Below the pieces are notes generated by a model, which ran no database searches, was not told the DNA's origin, and saw only the letters and a list, made by a program, of their open reading frames with translations. DNA of 64,000 nucleotides. Source: PALSA-693 sp963781155. GTDB lineage: Bacteria; Actinomycetota; Acidimicrobiia; Acidimicrobiales; Palsa-688. Position 1 is the stretch's first letter. Each line of letters starts with the position of its first letter. A program made the translations under genes and the position numbers. The stretch is taken from NCBI GenBank assembly GCA_963781155.1, contig CAWAEC010000006.1, positions 186,001 to 250,000 of the forward strand. The letters run 5' to 3'. This document shows positions 42,780 to 50,831 of the stretch, piece after piece.

Positions 42780-43205
42780 ATGTCCCGTTCCGTGGACCTG
42801 TTCATCGACGCCGACGTGCCGCTGGAGGAACTCGCCGGCGCCCTTGGCCGCCAGCTGGGAGCACCCCTCGCCGTCGAACCTGATCAGACCGCTTGGCGAC
42901 TCCGCGACGGCGAGGTCGAAGCCATCCTGGCCGAGCACCCCTATGGCGACGACGGCGAGTTGCTGTTCACCCGTTACCGCTTCGCCCTCTCGGCCCGACT
43001 GGCGAATGATGTGCGTCCGCATGACACTCCCGAGGCGGCTCTCCTACGGCGGATCGCCCAGAAGATTCAACAAGGGCCGGCGTGGCCGGTCCTGCTGGTG
43101 CACGACCTTCAGTATCGGGACAATCCGGTGGGCGCCGGCGCGGTTCCAGGACCGACCGCCGCCCCGGCCGTTGGCGCGGAGCACGGCAATGGTTCCCACG
43201 CCTAG
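42780..43205 (+). CDS. Hypothetical protein, possible partner of the downstream nuclease
   Basis: Unrecognised, 141 aa. ATG 42780 is chosen for its GGAGGAG site; in-frame ATGs near 42654 exist. It opens MSRSVDLFIDADVPLEELAG with a repeated acid-rich pattern (DGEVEAILAEHPYGDDGELL, FTRYRFALSARL) and a helix RIAQKIQQGPAWPVLLVHDL. The last ~25 residues are low-complexity Pro/Ala. It is acidic and globular, like many immunity or antitoxin proteins, and its 3' end overlaps the next gene by 17 nt. That is context, not proof of function. Confidence 0.65.
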   Translation: MSRSVDLFIDADVPLEELAGALGRQLGAPLAVEPDQTAWRLRDGEVEAILAEHPYGDDGELLFTRYRFALSARLANDVRPHDTPEAALLRRIAQKIQQGPAWPVLLVHDLQYRDNPVGAGAVPGPTAAPAVGAEHGNGSHA

Positions 43206-43770
43206 AGACGAGCAGCACCGGCAGGCACTCGTGCGCCACCAGCCGTGGGTTCCTGCAAGGGAAGGGTCGGTGGCATGCAGCCGGGATCACGAGCCGCGGG
43301 GCGGAAGCCTCGACGAGACGGCCCGGCGACTCACCCACGAGGAGTACGACGTCGCTCGGCAGCTGGCGTCCGAGGGCCACGAGGTGCGGTCGTTGGTGGA
43401 GCGCCGGCGCGGGAAGCGGACTGCGGACCTGCTGGTTTGCGGCACTCCGGTCGAGGTGAAGTCCTGGCTGAGCCGAGAAGAGCGGGGCGGGGTGGCGCCG
43501 ACTGCCGAGTCGGTCGTCAACAAGTTGCGCCAGGCCGAAGGGCAAGCCGTGTCTGTTGTTCTCAACGGCCGCGGCACTGGGTTGACAGCAGCCTCGGCAC
43601 GGGTGGGCATGGCGCTCTATACGGGACTTCGGCCTCGGGCCCAGCTGGGCGCGGTTCGGGTCCTCGGAGACGGCTTCGATCTCGCCTGGGACCGTCAACC
43701 CTCGGTCAGGCGGGATCGGAGGGTCGAGCCGGCCAGAGCAGCGGGCGCCGAACAGGGCGTGACCTGCTAG
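43189..43770 (+). CDS. PD-(D/E)xK nuclease-like protein related to CdiA C-terminal toxins
   Basis: 193 aa. After a poorly ordered N-terminus of ~40 residues comes SLDETARRLTHEEYDVARQL then ASEGHEVRSLVERRRGKRTA and DLLVCGTPVEVKSW. Asp80, Glu89 and Lys91 fit the D-x(8)-E-x-K core of restriction-endonuclease-like folds, and the preceding ASEGHEV...RT.D layout resembles the CdiA_C tRNA-nuclease group. A later helix KLRQAEGQAVSVVLN also fits. No secretion domain or delivery module is attached. It is read from ATG 43189, inside the previous gene, so translation is likely coupled. Confidence 0.6.
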   Translation: MVPTPRDEQHRQALVRHQPWVPAREGSVACSRDHEPRGGSLDETARRLTHEEYDVARQLASEGHEVRSLVERRRGKRTADLLVCGTPVEVKSWLSREERGGVAPTAESVVNKLRQAEGQAVSVVLNGRGTGLTAASARVGMALYTGLRPRAQLGAVRVLGDGFDLAWDRQPSVRRDRRVEPARAAGAEQGVTC

Positions 43771-43809
43771 TCCTGCCGCGACGGGCGGCGGCTGCGCGAA
43801 GCTGCCCCT

Positions 43810-46800
43810 GTGAGTGGTCCCGGTACCGAACCCAGCGCCGCGGTGCTGCCCGACCCCTCGGCGTGGGAGCATGCGCTGGCCAACCTGCTGGCAGGCCCGG
43901 ATGCCGCCGAGGCCGCAGCCGACTTCGCGTCCCGGGTGCCGTCGAGCTACAAGGAGCGCATGCCGCCGGAGGAGGCCGCAGTCGACCTGGCCCAGCTGGC
44001 CCTCCTGGCCCAGTCGAGGCCGCCCAAGGACGAAATCACCTGGGCTGACTCTCCCTTCGGAGGTCACCATCGGATCGTCGTCCGGCCGAACTTGGAGGGC
44101 GACCCGGCCACGTTTCGTATCCGCCGGTACGGGGATCACGGCGTCGAGCTCACGCGGTTTCTGCCCGTCCTGGAGAGCTTCGGTCTGGTCGTGGTCGAGT
44201 CGGTTCCGTACGTGGTTGGGCCGGGCGGTGACGGGCAGCCGTCGGTCCGGATCGACGATGTCGTGGTGCGGATCGACTCGGCCCACGGTCCCGAGACCCT
44301 GCGGTTCGTACCGGAGATCCACGGCCCCCGCCTGGTCGCCGCCCTGGATGCCGTGGCCAGCGGGGAGACCGAGGTCGATTCTCTGAACCGGCTCGTCACC
44401 TTCGCCGGTCTGGATTGGCGGCAGGTGATGGTGCTACGGACCTACCAGCGCTACTGGCTGCAGAGCAACGCCGCACACACCGCGAAAGAGCTGGTGGACC
44501 CACTGGTGGCGTTTCCCGATATGGCGCGACAGCTGATCGGGTATTTTCAGGCTCGGTTCGATCCGGAGACTGCGACCGGAGAGGCCGACGTGGCGCGGTC
44601 GTCTTGGGTCGGATCCGGTACCGCCGGCTACGGAACGACCATCGAGTCGGCCGAGCGCCTGCGGTGCGTGGCCGAGTTGGATCTGGTCCCCGAGCTCGAG
44701 CAGGATCGGGTTCTCCGCGGCTATCTGTGCCTGATTGACGCCACGCTGCGCACCAACTATTTCCAGGTCGACAGCGCCGGGCGGCATCGCCCGGTTCTCA
44801 CCCTCAAATTCGACAGTCAGGCCGCACCCGAGCTCCCGGCCCCACGGCCCCAGGTTGAGGCGTTCGTGCACAGCACAGGCGTGGAGGGCATCCATCTTCG
44901 AGCCGGGCTTATTGCCAGGGGTGGCATCCGCTGGAGCGAGCGGCCCTCGGACTTCCGCACCGAGGTCCTCGATCTCGCCTTTGCGCAGGTCAAAAAGAAC
45001 GCCATCATCGTCCCGACCGGGGCGAAGGGCGGATTCGTGGCCCGCCGGCCGGCGGTCTCCCGAGACGGGGTGGCCGGCACCGGCCAGGACGTGCGCACCG
45101 CGTATGAGGCCTTCATTCGCGGCTTGCTCGATATCACCGACAACCTGGTCTCCGGCCAGGTCGTGACCCCGGCGCGGTTAGTGGCCTGGGACGGCCCGGA
45201 CCCCTACCTGGTCGTCGCCGCCGATAAGGGCACGGCCACCTTCTCAGATCTGGCCAACGCCGTCAGCGATGAGTACTGCTTCTGGTTAGGGGACGCCTTC
45301 GCGTCGGGAGGGTCGAGGGGATACGACCACAAGGCCATGGGCATTACCGCCCGGGGGGCCTGGGTCGCGGTGCGTCGTCATTTCCACCAGCTCGGCATCG
45401 ACGTGCAAACCGATCCGATTCGAGTGGCAGGCGTAGGGGACATGTCCGGCGACGTGTTTGGCAACGGGATGCTGCGCAGCCGCACCATCCGGCTGGTCGC
45501 CGCCTTCGACCATCGGCACATCTTCCTCGACCCCGACCCGGATCCGTCCACGTCGTTTGCCGAGCGGCTCCGCCTGGCCTCCCTGCCCCATTCCAGCTGG
45601 GCCGACTACCGCCCCGAGCTGATCTCGGCGGGAGGAGGGGTGTGGGCCCGGCACGCCAAGGTGGTGCCGTTGAGCCCGCCCGCCCAGCGGGCGCTTGGCA
45701 TCACCACCGATGCGCTCAGTCCGCCCGATCTGATCTCCGCCATCCTGGCTGCCCCCGTCGACTTGCTGTGGTTTGGCGGAATCGGCACCTTCGTGAAGGC
45801 TCCCGACGAACCGGACAGCGCGGTCGGGGACCACGCCAACAACGCGGTTCGCATCACGGCGGATCAGGTCCGGGCTCGGGTCATCGCCGAGGGAGGGAAT
45901 CTCGGGGTCACACAGCGGGCCCGCATCCGCTACTCCCGGCGGGGAGGAAGGATCAACACTGACTTCATCGACAACGCGGCCGGAGTTGCGACCTCCGACC
46001 GAGAGGTCAACTTGAAGATCCTTCTTTCTCTGGCCATCGAGAAAGGACAGCTGGATCCGCAGGAGCGGGACGGTTACCTGGCCCGATCGACGCAAGAGGT
46101 GGAAACAGAGGTGCTCCGTCAGGTCGATCACAGCGTGGTCGCCCTGACCCGGGCTGTGGCCGGAAGCGCTCGGGAACTGGACGCCTACGAGGCCCTCCTC
46201 AGTGCCCTCGAGGATGCCGGTCGATTCGATCGGACGGTTGAGAGCCTCCCGGGGCCGGACGAGCTGCAAATCCGGCGGGAAGCGGGGGCGGGATTGATTC
46301 GCCCCGAGCTGGCGGTGTTGCTGGCATATACCAAGTCCGATCTGGTGGCGGCCATCGAGGCATCCGACGTGATCGGCGACCCGGCACTGCTGGACGCCGT
46401 GGTCCCGTATTTCCCTGCTGCGATCCGTCAGGACTTCGGAGACCTCATCCCCGAGCACCGCCTTTATCCGCAGCTGGTGGCCACGGACGTGGCGGGCGAG
46501 CTGGTCGACGAGCTCGGCATTGTGTGGGCGCACGAGACGGCCGCCGAGCTGGGAAGGGACATGGCCGAGGTGGCCGGAGCATTCTGGGCGGCCCGCCAGG
46601 TCATCGGGGCGGCGGCCCGTTGGTCCGAGCTGGAGGAGCGCGCAGAGATCCTTTCCGCGGACGCCGAAGCTGCCCTTCACTCCACGATCAGCGACGCGGT
46701 GGCTGCATTGGCGCGGTCGTACCTGACCGGGTCGGATGGCGTCCGCCTAGGGGAGCCGGGCGGGTTGGGCCTGGGCGAGCTGATCGGACGGGACGCGCCG

Positions 46801-47326
46801 CTGGCTGACGCCATGACCGAGCCGCCAACCGGGCTGCCGCCCTCGGAGGAGGCGAAAGGAGAGGAGGATTCTCTGGTCGCTCTCGGTGCCGACCTCGATA
46901 TGGCCGCTCAGTTTGTGGTCACCGCGGCCCGGGCCCGTGTCGGTGATGCCGGGCCGGTCGCCCGCCGGACCGGACGCTCGATCACCGAGGCTGCTGAGGC
47001 CGTTGAGCTCGTCGGCCGAATCGCCGGAGTGGATCAGTTGGTCGAGGCGGTGGCCCGGGCCCTGTCCGGGGTACCGGCGCCCAGCCGGCTGACGACCTGG
47101 GAGGCCCGGGCCTTGCTGGACGACATGAGCAAGTGGCGGCAGGCCGCGGCGATTGAAGCCCTCGCCCATCCCGGACCGGTGGCGGAAGCGGTGGCCGCCT
47201 GGGAGGGCGCGCGACGCGGGAGTGCTTGCCCGGGCCGCCAAACTGCTCGGGGGCGTCTCCGCCGACACCAGCGAGCCCCTGGCCGTGACGGCGCTCGCAC
47301 TTCGCCGCTTGCAACTCGCCCTCTGA
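43810..47326 (+). CDS. gdh: NAD-specific glutamate dehydrogenase, short large-type, one frameshift near the C-terminus
   Basis: About 1,170 aa (intact frame 1,135 residues). Matches the large bacterial NAD-GDH family: the YKERMPPEEAAVDLAQL segment, helical linker, then catalytic core with GIRWSERPSDFRTEVLDLAF, QVKKNAIIVPTGAKGGFV, AADKGTATFSDLANAVSDEY and GGVWARHAKVV, NAD site GGIGTFVK and RVIAEGGNLGVTQRARI. Typical actinobacterial members run to ~1,600 aa with N-terminal ACT domains; here those ~450 residues are absent and gene 43189 lies where they would be. A surplus base near 47205 breaks the tail; the restored end is VLARAAKLLGGVSADT to LQLAL. Converts glutamate to 2-oxoglutarate. Confidence 0.9.
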
Positions 47327-47380
47327 CGGTTGGGGTTGGACACGGCTCAGGGACAGGAAAAATCGACGCAGCCCTTGCGC

Positions 47381-48352
47381 TCAGACCGCCGGCGGGACCA
47401 CCGCTTCTTGTCGAGTCGATGACGGGTCGGTGCGGGCCGAGGCGTCGTCGGCTCCCTTTCCGTGGAAGTGGCTGATCCGTTCGATCCCCGGGAGCGGATC
47501 GTCGCCCCCCGGTTCGGCCACTAGGGCGCCGACCGCGGACCAGGCTGCTTCGATGGAATCCAGGCGACCGGGGGCGCTCTGGCGCAATCGGGCAGCCACG
47601 CCGGCGATGAGCACGTTGGCCAGGGCGATGCCACCCGTGACGCTGTCAAACGGGCCGACGCCGTGGGCCGAGATGAAGAAGGTCTCGGCCGCACCGCTCC
47701 CGAGGGGGGACAGCGGGCTGTCCGTGATGGCGACGATCGCCGCCCCTCGCTCGCCGGCCCACCGGGTCAACGCGACCAGCGACCGTTCGTACCGGCGGAT
47801 GTCGATGGGAATCAGCGTGTCGTGCGGATCGAGGCCCGCCAGGGACCGGCTGACAGCTGTCTCGGAGCCCTCCAGGAGAACCACGCCGTCGCGCAGCTGA
47901 GCGAGTTGCCCGGCCAGCACCATCCCGATGGGAACGGTCATCTCCGCCGGGAGCACCCAGACCCGTCGATGCCGGTCGGCCAAACGCGCAATGGCCCGGT
48001 CCAGGGCCGCGGCACTCACACCGTGGAGGGTGCGCAGAACATTGTCTTGTTCGGCGGCCTGCACCCGGGCCAGGAAATCGGTGGGCAGCCGTTGCCGGAT
48101 GCGGTCGCGGGCCGGTCCCAGCTGGCGGGCCAGCTCCGATTGCACGTCCGCCTGGAGACCGACAAAGCCGTCGTAGCCCAGCTTGACGGCCAGCCGGACC
48201 ACGGACGGTCCGCTCGTGCCGGCCTGACGGGCAACCTGGGCCACCGTGCCGAAGGCGATGGCCTGCGGCTCGCGGACGAGCACGTCCGCGATTTTTCGTT
48301 CCGTGGACGTGAGGCGCTCGGCCTGCGCCATGATTCGCTCAATGACGCCCAT
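47381..48352 (-). CDS. MurR/RpiR family transcriptional regulator
   Basis: 323 aa. The N-terminal HTH_6 domain reads IMAQAERLTSTERKIADVLV, with AQVARQAGTSGPSVVRLAVK as the recognition region. The SIS sugar-isomerase-like effector domain spans about residues 120-260 (RVWVLPAEMTVPIGMVLAGQ, TLIPIDIRRYERSLVALTRW, AIVAITDSPLSPLG). Such regulators sense phosphosugars and bind inverted repeats. ATG 48352 lies below a -10 box, and a repeat-bearing region occupies the next 300 bp upstream. MurA is the gene beyond, so a link to amino-sugar or cell-wall precursors is a reasonable guess. Confidence 0.9.
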   Translation of the reverse strand: MGVIERIMAQAERLTSTERKIADVLVREPQAIAFGTVAQVARQAGTSGPSVVRLAVKLGYDGFVGLQADVQSELARQLGPARDRIRQRLPTDFLARVQAAEQDNVLRTLHGVSAAALDRAIARLADRHRRVWVLPAEMTVPIGMVLAGQLAQLRDGVVLLEGSETAVSRSLAGLDPHDTLIPIDIRRYERSLVALTRWAGERGAAIVAITDSPLSPLGSGAAETFFISAHGVGPFDSVTGGIALANVLIAGVAARLRQSAPGRLDSIEAAWSAVGALVAEPGGDDPLPGIERISHFHGKGADDASARTDPSSTRQEAVVPPAV

Positions 48353-48361
48353 CTCGCCCGC

Positions 48362-48367
48362 AGCATA
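48362..48367 (-). promoter_or_regulatory. -10 box of the RpiR-type gene
   Basis: TATGCT on the reverse strand, 9 nt from ATG 48352. Confidence 0.4.
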
Positions 48368-48443
48368 GGACGACCCTGCGACGCACCCATTAGGGCACGG
48401 TCGGCCGGGAAAGTTCCCCTCGGCCGCCCGGTGTACCCGAGGT

Positions 48444-48567
48444 GTGCCGGGCATCCCGCCCGGCCGCTTACTGTGCGCATACGACAGGGAAGGCCGGCGG
48501 CTCTCGGCGTGCCGGGCATCTCCGCCCGGCCGCTTACTGTGCCCATACGACAGGGAACGCCGGCGGC
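48444..48567. repeat. Two-unit tandem repeat with conserved hairpin
   Basis: Unit 1 is 48444-48501 and unit 2 48509-48567, period 65. Each has a 7-bp stem GCCGGGC/GCCCGGC with a 5-nt loop in unit 1 and a 6-nt loop in unit 2, then GCTTACTGTGC, then TACGACAGGGAA, then a GCCGGCGGC end. The units differ at three positions. The perfect stem with a loop of changing length argues that the hairpin is what is conserved. Confidence 0.75.
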
Positions 48568-48668
48568 GTTGGCCAGTGTGCATTCTCTGTCGTGTGCCCC
48601 GGTCTGTGGGGCTGTGAATTACGACAGAGAAAGCCTCGCGGACGGGCTTGGCCGTTTTCTCTGTCGTA
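48480..48668. promoter_or_regulatory. Five copies of a TACGACAGRGAA 12-mer
   Basis: Copies: 48480-48491 (+), 48546-48557 (+), 48583-48594 (-, first base C), 48620-48632 (+) and 48656-48668 (-). Copies 2-3 and 4-5 form inverted pairs spaced 25 and 23 nt; the last pair is a perfect 13-bp inverted repeat. Possible operators for the RpiR-type regulator or stems of a DNA/RNA element; the sequence cannot distinguish. Confidence 0.6.
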
Positions 48669-48910
48669 TCGGGAGTCGGATTCGCAAGGGGAGAGTTGCC
48701 TGGCACAGCCAGGCCAGGACAACAGATCCCTGGCGCTCCTGACTGCGGAAGTGCTTCTCCGGGGGAGGTGCTCGCGAAAGGGCCTCGGCGGCCCAACCGA
48801 CCTCGCCCCGCAAAGGGCGAGATGCGGCCCGCTCCCGGCGTGCCGCTTGCGTTCGAGGACCCGGTGCCCGCCGTGCTGTGGGCATCGACCGGCGCGGGCA
48901 GTTGCTGACC

Positions 48911-50209
48911 CTAAGGGGTCTTCAGGTCGAGTCCCAGGGACCGCAGCTGCTCGGCCGGGCGGTGGTAGCCGCGCACCAGGTGGTGGACACCCCGCAGGAG
49001 CGAGGGGCCATCGGCGGCCGCAGCAGCGATGACGCTCGAGAAGCCGGCCCGCACGTCGGGGATCTCCACCTCGGCGCCGCGCAGCTTGGAGACGCCGCGC
49101 ACGACGGCGGAGTGCAGGTTGCTGGTCTCGTGGAAGCGGCACGCCGGCCCGCCCAGGCATGTTGCGAACAGCTCGATCTCGCCGCCCATCTGCTGCAGCG
49201 CGGGCACGTACACGAAGCGGTCTTCGTAGACCGTCTCGTGCAGCACCGACATGCCCTCGGCCTGGGTGAACAGCACCATGAGCGGGGTCTGCCAATCGGT
49301 CATGAACCCCGGATGCACCTCGGTCTGGACGGCCGCGGCCCGTAGGCCCTCGGGCGCCGAGGCGGTCATGCCGTGGTCGTCGACATCGAGCTGCGCGCCC
49401 ATCCGCATCAAGGTAGTGATGGCGGTGACCAGCCGGTCCTGGCCGCACCCGACCACACGGACCCGCCCGCCCGTCAGGAGCCCGGCGACCAGGTAACTGA
49501 ACGCTTCGTTCCGGTCGCCCTGCAGCCGGGTTCGGGCGCCGCGCAGCTCGGACACCCCTTCGATGACGATGCGCCGGTCGGGGCGCAATTCGATACGGGC
49601 GCCCATGCGCTGGAGGAAGAAGGCCAGCTCGAGCACCTCTGGTTCCGTCGCCGCGCCGCGAATGACCGACTTGCCCTCGGCCAGCGCCGCGGACAGGAGG
49701 GCCGACTCGGTGGCGCCGACGCTCGGGTACGGCAGCTCGATGATGGCCCCCCGCAGGCCGTTGGACCGGGCCGTGATCCCGTCGTCACTGACCTCCACTT
49801 CGGCCCCGAGGGCCCGGAGGGAATCCACGTGGAAGTCGACAGGCCGGCTGCCGAGCTGGTCGCCGCCCACCCGGGGGACGAACGCCTCGCCGGTCAGGTG
49901 GAGCAGGGGACCGAGCAGCAGGACCGGGATGCGGTTGAGCCCGCTGAACGACAAGGGGACAGCTGGGTGCACCTCCGATGGCGGCGTCACGGTGAGGGAC
50001 TCGCCTTCTCGCTCGACGCCAGCGCCGATCGCGGTCAGGATGCGGGCGGTGATGTCGACGTCACCCACGTCGGGAACGTTGGTGATGGTGCTCGGCCCTT
50101 GGCCGAGCAGGGCCGCGACCATGTGCTTGGTTACCGCGTTCTTCGATCCCCGAACCTCGACCTCGCCACGAAGAGGACCGGACGGTTCGATCAGCCAGGC
50201 GTCCGTCAC
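48911..50209 (-). CDS. murA: UDP-N-acetylglucosamine 1-carboxyvinyltransferase (MurA)
   Basis: 432 aa, first committed step of peptidoglycan synthesis: transfers enolpyruvate from PEP to UDP-GlcNAc. The SKNAVTKHMVAALL segment gives Lys23 and Asn24. The active-site loop reads VPRVGGDQLGSRPVDFHV, with Asp117 where fosfomycin-sensitive enzymes have Cys. Later landmarks are LPYPSVGATESALLSAALAE, ELRPDRRIVIEGV, EVHPGFMTDWQTPLMVLFTQ and HETVYEDRFVYVPALQQMGG. GTG 50209 is 8 nt from a TACCCT box. Asp at this position is normal in actinobacteria and gives intrinsic fosfomycin resistance. Whether this is the sole murA is unknown. Confidence 0.92.
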   Translation of the reverse strand: MTDAWLIEPSGPLRGEVEVRGSKNAVTKHMVAALLGQGPSTITNVPDVGDVDITARILTAIGAGVEREGESLTVTPPSEVHPAVPLSFSGLNRIPVLLLGPLLHLTGEAFVPRVGGDQLGSRPVDFHVDSLRALGAEVEVSDDGITARSNGLRGAIIELPYPSVGATESALLSAALAEGKSVIRGAATEPEVLELAFFLQRMGARIELRPDRRIVIEGVSELRGARTRLQGDRNEAFSYLVAGLLTGGRVRVVGCGQDRLVTAITTLMRMGAQLDVDDHGMTASAPEGLRAAAVQTEVHPGFMTDWQTPLMVLFTQAEGMSVLHETVYEDRFVYVPALQQMGGEIELFATCLGGPACRFHETSNLHSAVVRGVSKLRGAEVEIPDVRAGFSSVIAAAAADGPSLLRGVHHLVRGYHRPAEQLRSLGLDLKTP

Positions 50210-50217
50210 TCACCCTC

Positions 50218-50223
50218 AGGGTA
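50218..50223 (-). promoter_or_regulatory. -10 box, leaderless start of murA
   Basis: TACCCT on the reverse strand, 8 nt from GTG 50209. Confidence 0.5.
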
Positions 50224-50378
50224 GCGGCGCCAGGGTGGGCGACTTGACGATAGGGCGCCCGGAGAGCCGCCAGGCCGCCCGCACAGCCCGCCGGTGTGAG
50301 CATGAACGCGGGCCCGGAGCCGCCATCACGCCCGATTTTGGTAAGTAGTAGGACATATACGTCCTGCTTCTCCGCGCC

Positions 50379-50831
50379 ATGGCATGTCTGCTCGTCACGC
50401 CAGTGCCGGCCTCCGTGCCCAGCCTTCCGGTTGCGCCCGCCACGGTTGCGCCCGCCACGGGTGCGGCCGCGTCCGCCCCCACCCCGGGCGCGCCCGGGCT
50501 GGTCGGTCCGCCCACGCCGGTCCCGACCATCGCCCCTGCGGCGGGCGTCGCTCCCTCCCACCCCACCGTCATCCTCTCCGCCGCCATGTCGAGCAGCACG
50601 ACCGCCACCACCCTCCCCACCCCCTCGACGACCGCTCCCGGGTCGGTCATCACGATCACTGGCGGGCCGTCCGCCACGGCCCGGATCCCCGGCCCCCAGG
50701 ATGACAGCGCCGACTTCTACGGCATCGTGCTGGCCCTGGCAGGTATCGGCATCGCCATCGCCGTCACCCGTGTCGTCTTCGGGCGCTGGTCCCGGTCCGG
50801 TGGAAGCGCTGGGTCCAGGAGGAGCCGGTAG
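50379..50831 (+). CDS. Possible Pro/Thr-rich single-pass membrane protein
   Basis: 150 aa, unrecognised. Residues 8-105 are dominated by Pro, Ala, Thr and Val, like a cell-wall-spanning stalk. A hydrophobic helix FYGIVLALAGIGIAIAVTRV (about 113-133) follows, with a basic tail RWSRSGGSAGSRRSR. No clear signal peptide precedes it, though MACLLVTPVPASVPS is mildly hydrophobic. No ribosome site or -10 box is convincing, and its 3' end overlaps the channel-like gene by 68 nt. Could be a chance frame in GC-rich sequence; the helix plus positive tail is the main support. Confidence 0.4.
   Translation: MACLLVTPVPASVPSLPVAPATVAPATGAAASAPTPGAPGLVGPPTPVPTIAPAAGVAPSHPTVILSAAMSSSTTATTLPTPSTTAPGSVITITGGPSATARIPGPQDDSADFYGIVLALAGIGIAIAVTRVVFGRWSRSGGSAGSRRSR

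Larger units (their letters stand above)
48353..48910. other. 558-bp intergenic region with structured repeats, no gene seen
   Basis: Between the RpiR and MurA genes, both on the reverse strand. The half next to RpiR contains the -10 box, two copies of a 58/59-bp unit and five copies of a 12-mer. The MurA-proximal ~230 bp (48680-48910) holds only unpatterned GC-rich sequence; reading frames crossing it are shadows or low-complexity. No tRNA, riboswitch or terminator with a clear U-run was recognised. Confidence 0.6.

Noticed and set aside
48444..48567. The two repeat units as a CRISPR array
   Set aside because: Only two units, the spacer between them is 7 nt, and there are no cas genes.
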